In this document: piece after piece, positions 24,857 to 36,955 of the stretch
Layout: the number at the start of each line of letters is the position of its first letter
How positions within the stretch are numbered: the stretch's first letter is position 1
DNA from: Sepiola atlantica
Taxonomy: Eukaryota > Mollusca > Cephalopoda > Sepiida > Sepiolidae
Assembly: GCA_963556195.1 (NCBI GenBank)
Contig: OY744546.1
Location: 66,412,803 to 66,476,802 of the forward strand
Reading direction: 5' to 3'
DNA length: 64,000 nucleotides
Notes under the pieces: generated by a model
Database searches by the model: none
What the model was told of the DNA's origin: nothing
Seen by the model: the letters and a program-made list of their open reading frames with translations, nothing else
Translations under genes and position numbers: made by a program

Positions 24857-25015
24857 CCAACATTTACACTATGGCAGTTTCATCAGCCAATTTCCTTCCG
24901 AGATTAAGATTTTAATCCGGAAAATTGAAGGGATCAACACTAAAATAGCCAGACAAAAATTGTCGGTTATTTTTAATAATACGTGTCTTAAAGAAAAAAT
25001 GCTGCCTCGATACAC

Positions 25016-25020
<5 letters not shown>

Positions 25021-25055
<35 letters not shown>
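25021..25055. repeat. (TA)n microsatellite
   Basis: TA tract following the reading frame of the right arm. Confidence 0.95.
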
Positions 25056-25058
<3 letters not shown>

Positions 25059-25204
25059 GTGTGCGGATAGTAAGGCGTAATATATACATACTATAGATCA
25101 TTACTATGATTTATGGTAGGTATTTAAGTTATTTTTCTTTTAAATTCACCGTTACATCCTGGTAGTTTTATTATATTGATAATTCAGACTTTTATTTATT
25201 GTAA

Positions 25205-25275
25205 TGGATGTTAGACTCAAAACGTTTCGGCTAATGTAACCCAAGACCATTTTCAAGTGAATCTGTCAAACTCCG
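25205..25275 (-). repeat. Repeat with GAAACGUUUUGAGUC signature
   Basis: On the minus strand the order GAUUCA, CUUGAAAA, GGUCUUGGG...AGCC, GAAACGUU, GAGUC resembles a hammerhead layout, with six possible stem I pairs, but the first core box (CUUGAAAA) does not fit CUGANGA. Listed as a repeat-like signature, not as a ribozyme. Confidence 0.3.
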
Positions 25276-25675
25276 GAATATTAATTTCGCACTCGGGAAT
25301 TTTCGACTTGTATGATCTAATGTTCGAATTGAAAAGAATTGCATTCATCGCATTTTGCATTCTAATATTTTCATATATCTAAGACGGGGTTGCTTAGACT
25401 TTTTTTAAACAGATAGAACAACGTATCTTATTATTTTATATGGCATACTCAACAAAAAAAGAGAAAAATATAACTATACTTTCAGAAAAGAACAAACAAA
25501 AAAAGAACAAAGATAACTTTTTTATAAAATTCTACAAAGCTAAAGTTCAAATATTATGAAGTACTACGTCTGATGATTTTCTTTTGAGTATGAATCAAAC
25601 GATTTTCTGTGTAGCTCAATAACCATTTATATAGTTTTATATTAAAAAAGTAATACATACGTATGTATATATATG

Positions 25676-25677
<2 letters not shown>

Positions 25678-25732
<55 letters not shown>
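25678..25732. repeat. (TA)n microsatellite
   Basis: Pure TA tract. Confidence 0.97.
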
Positions 25733-25736
<4 letters not shown>

Positions 25737-27944
25737 TTTAAGTATGTTTCGGCAGCAAATAAACACTTAGTTAAAGATGACGAACTTTATATAACATACG
25801 GGAAGATTGCTTTAGTGCCATCGGCAATGGCTGGGTCTTTATTAATTTGTGATTGTATTGTTACTATCGTCTGTATTGGAAATCAAACCTTTAATCATCA
25901 GAATCGTGTCACTTAAAACTGATTATGACTTAACACCTATATCCGTTGTCGAACGTGTCACTGCAAAATATCAATTTTTACACTGTCTAGAATAAGAGAG
26001 TACTCTGAGCTGCGCTGATCCCGATGTGACAGCAGTAATTAATTTTAAGCATCTCTGACTCTTGCATACGTAGAAGATTGAATCTAGTGGCAGGTACTGC
26101 CCCAACCGTTTTCCCAGCAACCTTGTTTAAAGATCTGTTTTGTTATATCTGTTACTTGAATCAGTGTTCGGTTCTTTCGGAAACACCAGACAAAGACAAA
26201 TATGCCCTGAAAAAATAAAACATATATACTGGACTATTATGTTGCTCTTTTGTGAGGAAACAGATTATTTTAAAAATGTAAGTTGTCGTAAATCTTGGTT
26301 ACGAATCTAGAAATTTGCTTCGTGTGTAGAAGAAGGCGACTTGTAAATAGATTCTTAGTCTTCTCAACTTTTGTATTTGATCGGGTTCCTTCTCGCGGTC
26401 TGTTTGTGGCACTGAGATAATCGACCCTTTTCTAGCGAGTTATCCAAATTTCAGCTGCTTTACTTGACGTGAGTTACATGATTCTCTACTTAATCACAAT
26501 TCCCTATCGCATATTCTGTTTCCTTCTGTTTGGCCGGGCAATGCGCGTCTTCGGTTAACCTAAAGCCTCAGAATAAGGCTGGGCATTAGAACAAAATTAA
26601 CGCGCTGCAGTAACTGTTGAGAGCGTAATAGATTTAATAAATAGGATGAGTTTCCTCGTGAACTTTCGAATACTAGCAACACTTTATTATAAAACCATCT
26701 ATTGACAATTATTGTATATAGAATAATTGTTTTGTATACATTTACGCTTAATTATAATTCTGTCAGCTACACTCTGGTGACGTTTTTATATTGAAACTAT
26801 AACTTAGTGTACTATTTATTTTAAAAGTAATTTCTTTGAAATTCACTTATGTTTTAAAGTTATAATGGGTTTATCTCGTAGTAGCGGATGTTAACCTTTC
26901 AAAGTATTAACATAATAGATCTTATAGTTGAAAATACAATTTAACAAAATTACGATTTAAGCATAATTATAACAAATACACCAGCGTCTACTTTCATCTA
27001 AACATAAAACAAATAGTATTTTAAATAAAATCACGAGCGAGAATGCCATTTGGTTTAAAAAGTTATGTGGTGGTATATCATGTGCATGGATTCATTCCCA
27101 ACGGGCTAGCTTTTGTGCCCATGTCGCTGACGAAAGATATTGGTCACATAGATAGTAATCTTTCTCTCACCCTTTCACTCTCTGCTGGCCTGATTGTTGC
27201 ATCTGTCGCTTATTTTCCTCTCGCTCCTTTAGCTTCCATCCCCTTCTTACCACTCAGAAATCTATGGCACGACGTTGCCCGGGATTGAATGAGGATTACA
27301 TTATATACTTTTTAACTAATATCAGTTCATTACTTATTTAATAATTAATTTAACTTATTACTCAATTTAATTCATCAACTGTTTTTAACACTTTTTAAGA
27401 TCAACTTTATTCATAAAGAAAATGTTTAAATTAAATAATCTGTCATTGTTGCTTATGTTCTGAAGCGTTGTCGTTACAATAAGTTAAGAAACAGAGTATT
27501 GTATATCGAAAATATGAGCTTCCTAGGAAGTAATTAAGTATAATAGAACATTCATTATTTAACGATGAATGGTTTACCATATGTTGCACTATTCTTTTGG
27601 ATATTTTTCTTATTACTCGCGTGAAAACTTTCAGTTAATGTGATTTAATATTCATAATGGTTTGTTAATGAGTTTAGAAGTGAATAATGCACTTACTTAA
27701 ACGTATACACAAAACTAATTAATATAAACATGTGACGGATTGAACATTTAAATATTCACTTGCTCTGATTATATTCTTCGAGAGTGTGACAGTTCGACAA
27801 TACACAATAACATAAATAGACGTTTCACGGACGTAACAAAAGATAACAGAAATAAAATACATTTAAATAATGCACACACCAAAAATACTTTGCTTTTTTA
27901 TTTTAGTTATGAAAAGGTTATTTATTTTACATATATTTTACATT
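25733..27944. other. No gene recognised
   Basis: AT-rich to average composition. The 81-codon frame at 27043-27288 has hydrophobic, proline-rich character, but I recognise no family and see no splice context. Confidence 0.45.
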
Positions 27945-28340
27945 ATTAAAAGCTTGTGCTTGTTTTACAAATACTTCAATGGATTATGCTCCGATGAACT
28001 GGCTACTCTGGTTCCCCCTCGACGTAATTTCACTAGACTAACTCGACAATCAACTAAATCTCATTCATTCACTGTGGAGGTCACCAGATGTCGGAGAGCC
28101 TTCTACTCAATTAGCTTCTTTCCTCGTGTTGCTGGGCTCTGGAACTTCCTCCCTACCCCCTGTTTCCCCGACAGTACAGACATGCAGAAATTTAAAACTA
28201 ATGTAAACAGTCATCTCGCTGCGCAGATCCCAATCTAGGTTGACTGCCCCCTACCTTCTCCCCTCTTTTTTTTCTCAGTAGCCCCTTACGTCTACAGTGG
28301 CGTCCTGCCTTCTTTGGGGTGAACTATGTTAAAAAAAAAG
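27945..28340 (+). pseudogene. LINE 3' end (ORF2 C-terminus plus 3' UTR and A-tail)
   Basis: The open frame ends with LCLFYKYFNGLCSDELA, then FTVEV-x-RCRRAFYS, SFFPRVAGLWNFLP, CFPDSTDMQKFKTNVN and a natural stop at 28236-28238. This is the C-terminal extension of a Jockey/CR1-group LINE. About 90 bp of 3' UTR containing AGTAGCCCCTTACGT and TTGGGGTGAAC follows, then a nine-base A run. The RT domain is absent (5' truncation). Two further copies lie at 29592-29882 and 53462-53887 on the minus strand, and an older one at 20050-21015. Confidence 0.82.
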
Positions 28341-29590
28341 AGAAACTCCAGCAAGTGCAATTACCAACTGACTTCCTGCACTATTATTACTGTAATATAT
28401 TCTTAAAAGCTTCATACTCTTATCGCTAATTAGTCAGTCGATGTACAAGACGTACATTTTTAAATTAAATATCTATTAATGATTTATCAGTTCAGAAATA
28501 TAATGCACATTGCCATTGGGTTCACATTAACAGTACACTTAATTAATGATTAATTAAAATCAATTAGCATTTGGGGTCAATGTATTTCAGATGAAACTCA
28601 AAATAGACTAATGTAATAGGCTACTACCAAAGAATGTATATTCAAGAATCAATTTAATTGTACATTTATTACGGAGTGACCTATCTGTGCATCCTTCTAG
28701 TTCCATTTAATTACCAATACTAGCAGATAAACTGTGATTCAAAGAGGTAATATCTGTCGCAGTTTCGACTGCAAATCAAATCGAATATTTCTAACTATAT
28801 AATGAAACAGCGCCTGACGTTGAACTCCCACCGTAGACAGTTTAAGGACTGCGGAGTGCTTTATTTAATTACACATATTGCGCGTAGAACCATATCATAA
28901 AACACGATTAAAGTTAAGAATAACAGAAAATAAAAAGTTCAACCGATGGATTGATACACTGTATGAATAGAAACGGATATTACGTCAAATTTCTCAACGA
29001 GCGTGCAGAAATAAGTGACTGCGCGTGTAAAACGGTAAGCTCTGAGAAAATATAATAAATTAGTGATTTTGATCAGCTCCTTCTGCACCGCCCCCATATT
29101 AGTCAGTTATTTTTAAGAATAGTCAAGTTGAATAAATATCCGCTGTCTTTTATCAGGCCTAGACTTGAGTTATCCATTTTCGACGTATGAACTATCTTAT
29201 TTTCAGGCAGAATTACCTTGGTCAGGAAAGATCACTCAGAAGCGCACACAAAGAAATACATGCAGCGACCTAGTTATTAATACATTGTATGGAGTTAAAT
29301 ATTTTATTTTAATATTTAAAATAACTTGCTGGCTGCGTGTCTGGCACAAGGTTGAAACGGTACTCTTTTGAATTTGAGTGAGTGTACATCTGAAAGCCCC
29401 CCACCTCTCTTGATAAAATAAAATACTTACTTGCTGTAACATAACACTGCAACCAGCGTTGAGTCCACAATTTGTAAGATCATTGAAATGTTGATTCACT
29501 CCATAACTAAGAATGTTCTCTGTAAAACCCTAACCCTAACTTTTATTTTGAATTGTTATATCGCTGAACCAGTATCTAACCTTGTGTATA
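28341..29590. other. No gene recognised
   Basis: AT-rich spacer. Two CCCTAAC telomere-like units occur at about 29527-29540, too short to call. Confidence 0.5.
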
Positions 29591-29591
29591 A

Positions 29592-29879
29592 TTTTTTTTT
29601 TTTTTTTTTTTTTTTTACATGGTTCACCCCAAACAAGGCAGTACGCCACTGTAAACGTAAGGGGCTACTGAGAAAAAAGGAAAAGGGGGGGGGGAAGGAT
29701 TGGTGGTTCAGCTTAAATTGGGATCTGAGCAGCGAGATGTCTGTTTACATTAGTTTTAAATTTCTGCATGTCAGTACTGTCGGGGAAACAGGGGGCAGGG
29801 AGGGAGTTCCAGAGGCCAGCAGCACGAGGAAAGAAGCTATTTGAGTAGAATGCTCTCCGGCATCTGGGGACCTCCACAG

Positions 29880-29882
<3 letters not shown>
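29592..29882 (-). pseudogene. LINE 3' end, minus strand, with poly-A tail
   Basis: Same family as 27945-28340. From the right: FTVEVPRCRRAFYS, SFFPRAAGLWNSLP, CFPDSTDMQKFKTNVNRHLAAQIPI, a stop near 29713, a 3' UTR with GGGGTGAACC, then a tail of about 25 A (T-run at 29592-29616). The 5' truncation point coincides with a TA tract at 29883. Confidence 0.82.

Positions 29883-29925
<43 letters not shown>
29883..29925. repeat. (TA)n microsatellite
   Basis: TA tract at the truncated end of the LINE copy. Confidence 0.97.
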
Positions 29926-29929
<4 letters not shown>

Positions 29930-30396
29930 CAATAACATTAATAAAAAAAGAGAGAAAATAGAAATGGTTTAGAAAGTTAAATTCAATTACGATGTGTGAA
30001 AAACAGATTTTTTATTCAACATTTCAAACTGGATGCATCTTGTTTGTTTGTTTTCTAGCTCAACTCATACAGTAAATGTGGTATTATGGTAGTCGAAGTT
30101 TGAGTGTGACGATCAACTGATTCTGGTGAATGCCATTGTGAGTGTATATGAGTCAATGAATGTGTCAAGCCAAGATGAAGGTAGTCCAAAGAAGATAAAT
30201 ATGCCTCATCTCATTTCCTCTCATCACCACCAAATTCGGACCTTGTGTCCAATTACAAATTTTCTTTTCCCAAAAAAATCATAATAATTATTGCATTTTT
30301 TATTAATCGTCTTGTTTTCTTTTTTCTTTTGTGTGAAGTCATTTAATAATTAAAATGAAGAGAGAAGAGAAGAGAGAAAGATATATATATATATAT

Positions 30397-30545
30397 GGAT
30401 CCTTCATCAATTCATTCCATCTACACGTCAAAAAGATCATTCGACGAATGGAAAAAATAAAAAAAGGAATCACTAAACAGAAGATTTCTGTCGTCTTTAA
30501 TAAAACATGCCTTAATGAAAAAATGCTGCCTAAATACACACAATA
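30397..30545 (+). pseudogene. Penelope-like N-terminal fragment, diverged copy
   Basis: Reads GSFINSFHLHVKKIIRRMEK then KKGITKQKISVVFNKTC and LNEKMLPKYT, aligning without gaps to the frame of the 24.8-kb pair (GSFISQF..., [19 protein letters not shown]). Both copies stop resembling each other at the same codon and run into TA repeats. No catalytic domain is present. Confidence 0.5.
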
Positions 30546-31905
30546 TATATATATATATACTGTATCCTCTCATACCCACGCACGTTTAAATGGTGAATAA
30601 AAAGCTTCGTTAATTCCAGGATTACATATCTGAAGGTATTATAAACGTTAACCCCTAACACATTTTAATAAATTGATGGGATTCTAAATTAAATCACATG
30701 AAAAAAATAGTGATATGTCATACTACAATTCAAACAGGTGGGTATATACTGTTCATTATCTTATTCGTGGCCGATAAATATACTATCCCCGAGTATGACG
30801 AGTCAGCCATAGTGTTATCGGAGTCATTGGTGTCAAGGGGTATATGTAGGAACTTTAAAACTAGACAGTTTTCATAAAATTGGAATATCCGTTGTTAATA
30901 TTAAGCTGGGGTTTTTTAACGAGGGAATTATTGGCAATTAATCGAGGAAACCACTAATAAGTTTGGAATAGAGGGTGACTGATTTTGTTCTTTGTATTTT
31001 CATAAAGGGATTGGCATGTATGCAAGAATTGGAACAGTGCCTACTCTTAACATACCCACAGTTAAATAGAAACTGATGTAGCATTTTCGACACTGCGAAT
31101 AAAAATATATAATATAAAAAAAATAACGCTGTTTACTATAGTCGACGGCGGCACAAAGGCTCCCGTTTTCATTAGCTACAACACCTATTGCATCAAACCT
31201 TTCCCAGAGTTACACAACTTATGATGGAGTCTCATATTACAAAGCTGAGTGTTTAGCAAAAGAAGCATTACGTTGCATTTTTTAGTCTTCAATATGACTT
31301 GACCGAAGATGGGACTCCGACCACATATTTTATTTCATAATGGTAATTCGTAAAAGAACCAAAAACATTGTTTATTATATATTTTAAAAGTATTTCAAAA
31401 GATACATATCGTATATAATCCTAGCTTTTCTGTTACCCTAAATCAAACCCTTACCCTATGGAATATGAAAGACAACACTATGGAATCTCTTTAAAGAGCG
31501 TGTATATTTGAAAAACGTATTTTACGAATTTCTGAATCAGTATGTAAATATTTTTTCCTATGACTTACTTGAAACAGACGACAGATATATATGTTTACAC
31601 AATTATCAATATGGTGTGTTTGAAACTATCAATGTTCTGTCACGTAGTTTCAAATTGCATCTAAACGCAAATTAAAGGATTATAAATAAGCTAAATACTC
31701 TCTTTTTTTCTTCTTAATTTTATTACGACCTAACATGACCATTTATAAGTATCATTTTCCTAATTTACATATATTTATTAATTTTTGCAGACTTTTGATT
31801 GAATATAAAATATAGGCTACAATAATTTATTTTACTTTCGTTCGAAAATCCATTTACTGTCACATGAGTTGACATGCTTCTGTTGTATAGTTTTTCGCGT
31901 TTCGG
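30546..31905. other. No gene recognised
   Basis: AT-rich spacer, no repeats found with copies elsewhere. Confidence 0.5.
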
Positions 31906-32314
31906 ATACTCGTCACTGAAAGGGTTTTGGCTAAGATCAAAGTGTAGTATCTGTTCCGATGGATACTGCACTCCATAGACCGGTATTGTCTTGGCCTTCG
32001 GGGCTTGATTCCGTCGGTCTATGGGTCTGTCCTGTGCAGTTCTAGGAGGTCCACCCTCCCAGGCTTCGCCTCCCCTCTTTGGGGAGGAGTAAGTTTGTTG
32101 CTTACTGCCTGAGGCACTCCTACCGGGGAATGCCGACGGGACTGCCCAGGCAATTTTTAATGGCCAGAGTGCTCACCTTCTCGGGCGCTGGCTTTTCAAA
32201 CCCCACTTACTCGACCCAAGCTGTGGTCACATCTTACTTGTGGGAGTAAGATAAAACTGGCCTTGTGCCTAACTCCTGCAGAGGAGTAAATAAATATACT
32301 CGTCACTGAAAGGG
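31906..32314 (+). mobile_element. U2-snRNA-headed SINE, copy B (long form)
   Basis: Element 31925-32295 starts TTTTGGCTAAGATCAAAG and GTAGTATCTGTTC, matching U2 snRNA except for one extra A. It retains the 38-bp segment GGCCAGAGTGCTCACC...GGCTTTTCAAA missing from copies A, C and G. Flanked by 19-bp direct repeats ATACTCGTCACTGAAAGGG (31906-31924, 32296-32314). Confidence 0.88.
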
Positions 32315-32665
32315 TTTTGGCTAAGATCAAAGTGTAGTATCTGTTCCGATGGATACTGCACCCCATAGACTGGTATTGTCTTGGCCTTCGGGTCTTTATT
32401 TACGCCGGTCTATGGGTCTGTTCTGTGCAGTTCTAGGAGGTCCACCCTCCCAGGCTTTGCCTCCCCTCTTTGGGGAGGAGTAAGTTTATTGCTTACTGCC
32501 CGAGGCGCCCCTACCGGGGAATGCCGACGGGGCTGCCCAGTCAATTTTTAAACCCCACTTTCCCGATCCGACCTTGGGTCACATCTTACTTGTGGGAGTA
32601 AGATAAAAACTGGCCTTGTGTCTAACTCCTGGAGAGGAGTAAATCAATACTCGTCACTGAAAGGG
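32315..32665 (+). mobile_element. U2-snRNA-headed SINE, copy C (short form)
   Basis: Element 32315-32646 follows copy B directly and ends in a third copy of the same 19-bp flank (32647-32665). It has its own sequence differences from B and belongs to the short form. Confidence 0.87.
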
Positions 32666-32787
32666 CCGTGACCGTTCACATTTAATACATCATAAATCTC
32701 ATAGTTCATATATTGTCTGCCTACCTTTAGATTTTGATTCGCCACGTAGAGAGTCACCTTCTCGATGTCGTCCAGTGGATAAATTCT

Positions 32788-32875
32788 TTCTTCTTTCCTT
32801 CCTGCCGTGAACTACGCCGTCCGTTGTCTGCAACAAAAACTTCCTGACCGACTCACCAAACAACAATCTCTTCAA
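32788..32875 (+). repeat. Dispersed repeat, inverted copy at 40784-40862
   Basis: Contains CTGCCGTGAACTACGCCGTC and GACCGACTCACCAAACAACA; the reverse complement recurs at 40784-40862, also next to a GA microsatellite. Confidence 0.8.
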
Positions 32876-32935
32876 CTTTCAATTCTTTTTATTTCAAGCG
32901 TTAGTTATTTATCGGCTGGCGAACATTCACTACGC

Positions 32936-32936
32936 C

Positions 32937-32983
<47 letters not shown>
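32936..32983. repeat. (GA)n microsatellite
   Basis: GA tract ending in a short G run. Confidence 0.96.
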
Positions 32984-32989
<6 letters not shown>

Positions 32990-33139
32990 AGATTGTAAAC
33001 CACAACTTTATCGTAGTTACTTATCAATAATTTCCTAAACCATTCCCGGAGGTGGCAGAAAGGATATCTCTCGCCTGTATTTTCTTAGGGAAATATTTCT
33101 CTTATCTGTTGTATTTTACATGGTAACAATCCCGTCTCA

Positions 33140-33420
33140 TCGGTTCGTTTCCAAAACCCAGACTGACTGAAACTCGCTTCTCTCGAAGAACGAGTGACGT
33201 CACGGATCACTCTGTTTCCCACGCAAAGGCCTGTGACGTCACAACTCCTCTCGCAGGTGCACACTGACCCTTGATCTGGGGTCTCATCACGCGGTGAACT
33301 TGTCACGTCTGTGGTGTCCGACTGTGAGAACAGGCCCTATTCTACACTCCACTGCCGGGTCCACCCCGGGTTCATTCGCGCAATTCAAACCAACGGTTTT
33401 CAACAGATACCTCCATTCCC
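33140..33420. promoter_or_regulatory. CpG-richer patch with two palindromic CRE sites
   Basis: TGACGTCA, the consensus CREB/ATF site, occurs at 33195-33202 and 33234-33241, 39 bp apart, in a roughly 280-bp segment noticeably richer in G, C and CpG than its surroundings. That is the kind of context seen at promoters. No gene start is visible on either side, so a regulatory role is a guess. Confidence 0.35.
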
Positions 33421-36284
33421 ATAAGGGCATTATCTAACAGTTCTTGCAACTATATTTACTATTTTTATTTATTAAGAAGTAAATAGTCTTATTATTGTTA
33501 CATTGTTGTGAGTACTTTACCTACTATCAATATTATTTAAAATATGTTTGTTCTAGTTTATTTAGTATTATGTGTAGAACAGGATATATCGTAGACAGGA
33601 TAGATCACGATGAAGTTAGGGTCCACCTGTCAGGAAATAATATTGGTTCGTGAGAAGAGGAACCGAAAGTACTAAGGTGGAAATAACGTCAGCGTGAGTC
33701 AGTGAGTGAGTAGTTGTTACAATCAAAACAGTATTGGATTGACACGACGTGCTTTCAAGATATGCTGACAAAATATATAATAATAATTTAACCATGCACT
33801 GGTAAAGTTTGCCACTCAACGTTTCCCTCCGGCGTCCTAAACTTTTCAGTTGTCTCATCCGATTTGTATAAATACATCCTCTACTGTAACATATGTCGAA
33901 TAGATTAATTAATTTCAAGGCCAATTTAATAACGAGGAGATGGGTGGATATCGAAGCTATGAAAGTTTCAACTATTTGGGAACGAGACCAACCGCCGATA
34001 AGAGAATGTTTGATTTCAATAACCTAATTGATTAAATAATTGATGTGAATGAATTTTATCAGTAAATGATTTCATAGGGGACAACGCGGAGATGCCCCCT
34101 TTGAGTATAAATGATTTACTAATTTTCGTGCCGTTGACTGGGTTGCGTCAACAAAACACACGCACACATTTTAACGTAATTGCAAAGAAATTACGCACAC
34201 CATGACAACTCATTTATAAAACATTTGGAAACTTTCCAGTTTCAAACCGACATATATCAAATCTCCATTATTAATATATAACAAAGTGAAGCCAGTCTAT
34301 TCCTCGTAGTTTATCATTGATTTGTTAATTCTTACAAAATCAATATTTCATTCTGTATAGTCATTTCTTATGGCTTGTGCAACTGTTTTTCAGCACAATA
34401 AACTGTAATTCGATTTAATTCCTATCCACAAAATACTAGCAGTTGGAAAACACTAACCTTGAGAGACAGAAGGAAGAACAGATAGACAAATAACGAGGGG
34501 GGGGGGGGCTTTGGCGAATAAGAAAAAAAATAGGAGAAAGACAGAATTAATACCTAGCGAAACCTGATCGAGAATATAATAATTTGAGAATGTAAGTGAA
34601 ACTTTTGTAAACTCTAAACACATTTTAAAGAAAGAAAAAGAAAGAAATTACATGCAAGTACTTACACAAAACTAAAAAGTTGGAAAAAAACCAAAAGTAA
34701 GAAAACAAAAGCTTCACCAGCTACTAAGGCCGAAAGCCACGCAAGGATAAGTTTTAGTTAGATTTTCAGTTAGATAATGGAATAGTACTGTGGCATAATT
34801 AAGTACTATGACTAATTCATAGGATGCTGCAACATATATTTGCTTATATTAGACTTGAAAACAACCGTTGTACTCTGTAGTTAAACATGCATGCGGTAAC
34901 GCGTTTCACACATGGGATGTTCTTGGAAATACACTCTCTTTATACAAGCTCCGTTAGCATTTATTTTAACAGAGGGTGGGGGGAAGAGAATCCTTTGTAG
35001 TTTTGGAAGCTAGCGGATTTTTTGCTGAGTAGATTATACAGGGTGGGTACAAGCTTGAAGATGTTTGTGTTGTGTGTCGAAAAAACTGTGTAAATTATAT
35101 AGCAATAAGCTAAGTAAAAAAAATAAGCGTTAATCTTTCTCGAAATAGTAATAGAGATATTTAAAATGTAAGAAAGTGGTCGAACCAACAGAGGTAGAGA
35201 GGAGGCCAGACACATAAATTGTTAGATATACTAGTGATGGGAATCTTTTCCAGTATGTTGATTATTACGATTAATCCTCCATTTTATAATAAAGACCAAT
35301 GTGTATGTATTTTTAATATGAATTAATATAAAATGTACGTCTCTCACGCAGAATTTAACGAGTAAAATCTGACTTTTTTATAGACTAAGGACGAGGCCAT
35401 TTAATGCGATGATAGGAAGCGAGAAAGTAAACAGCAAGTCAGACAACCCCGCTGTCTTAAATTAATTTTGAAAGAGATCCTCAACTCTAAAGGAAAAGTC
35501 AAGGTAGGTCTTTTTTAAGGTTATCAGATAAGATAATATATTTTTTATATACGAAAAATTAAATGGTTTACTTAGCTGTAAGTGTTTATCTGATTATTTG
35601 CGGGAACATCGCGCAACATTAGTTTTTAACAACATTATTGGTGGAGGGTTAAAACTAGTTTGTGTAATAATTAATAAATAATTAAAACACATAAATACAC
35701 TAACAATGTGAAACTGAAAACTTTTCACATTTTATGATGTTTTTTTATTCACAACTAATTCTAAACCATAAATAAATTAGTGGCAGCAAAAATGCGAGAG
35801 TGAAACGACTATTATTTAATTGCATTTCTATTACTCTTAATAAACAAGTAATAAATAAAATCACAAGTGAGAACTTAAATGTTTGACCATTAATTGATGT
35901 TCTTCTTATTCCAAATAATTTCGAAGCATAAATAAAAGATAACTATAAAAATGACAGGCTTAAACAACTGATACTTCTTTGAATTACTTTTTATTAAAGT
36001 GTTATGTCAATCACAAATCCACCCGTAACCCATTCTGTCAGTTTTTTGTACACTATTGCATATTGAGTAGTGTTGTCATATTTTAGTCGGTGAATCTCTG
36101 TCCCATTTGCGGGTTCTTAGTAAAGTGGAAAAACGTATCTAATGCAGTTATTTTAGATTTTATGATATCAAGCAAAACATGTATCTTTTTACGAACGTAA
36201 AACTATATTAGTATTGTTTGTTAAATATCCTTTAATAAACAAACACATATCGTTATTTATTTAGTAAACACTATAACAATTCCA
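33421..36284. other. No gene recognised
   Basis: AT-rich; a 13-base G run at about 34497. The 84-codon minus frame at 34961-35215 and the 102-codon minus frame at 33616-33924 match no family I know. Confidence 0.45.
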
Positions 36285-36955
36285 TGAAAAATGACAGTAT
36301 ACTGAAATCTAGTCAAGGCGACCCAGAGATTCAGAAAGTTCAATCATAAAATCATGCTATCTGTGTGTACGTATGTGCCACCCTATATCTCATCAACTAT
36401 TTAATGGATTCAGCTGATTTTGGGCAGAGATAAAGGTTCTAGGGTCTAGTTGATGACATTTTAATTTTAGTTTACCATATACCTTAGTTTTCGAAAATTC
36501 CAAAAAAACTTTAAAATGACCATTGTATTGAGGCATAGCCTTTCCAAAAGTAGTGACATTCCGTGATAAATGCCAGTATACTGAAATCATATGCCCGTAA
36601 TAAGGTTAAGATGAAAATTAATATATACTAAATGTACAAAAGCAAGGAAATTCCCAAATATTTACACTTTTATTGTCATTAAGGGTATGCGAGCACAACA
36701 GGGCTATGTATTTTACTGGTAGGAATTTTTCTTCAGACACCTCACACACTTCATCCACTCATGCATAGAGATTTATACTGTAGTGATGTGATAATGAAAT
36801 GGTTTGGTTGATATGTAGTCATACCCTTAATGACAATAAAAGTTTAAAAAATTGGGAATTTCCTTGCTTTTGTACATTTAGGGTATATGCATTTTCATCT
36901 TAACCTTATTAAGGGCATATGATTTCAGTATACTGCCATATTTCGTGGAATATAC
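36285..36955. mobile_element. Fold-back repeat
   Basis: Left arm about 36555-36690 and right arm about 36827-36953 are imperfect reverse complements (shared blocks GCCAGTATACTGAAATCATA, AAGCAAGGAAATTCCCAA, TTATTGTCATTAAGGGTATG) around a roughly 135-bp centre. The outer TATACTGAAATC block recurs at 36297-36309, suggesting a second, related terminus. No coding capacity. Confidence 0.7.

Larger units (their letters stand above)
24486..24986. mobile_element. Head-to-head inverted pair of a Penelope-like fragment
   Basis: Arms 24486-24682 (-) and 24790-24986 (+) are, by eye, perfect 197-bp reverse complements separated by 107 bp. Each carries a hammerhead-like core followed by a short protein-like frame ending [20 protein letters not shown] diverged relative (ISVVFNKTC-LNEKMLPKYT) lies at 30397-30545. 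The combination of a hammerhead near the 5' end, inverted partial units, and a lysine-rich N-terminal frame ending in C....(L/I)P(K/R) suggests a Penelope-like element. That assignment is an inference from the architecture. Confidence 0.55.

Noticed and set aside
27043..27288. An 81-codon frame as a host gene
   Set aside because: No recognisable domain, no second exon or splice context, and composition compatible with chance.
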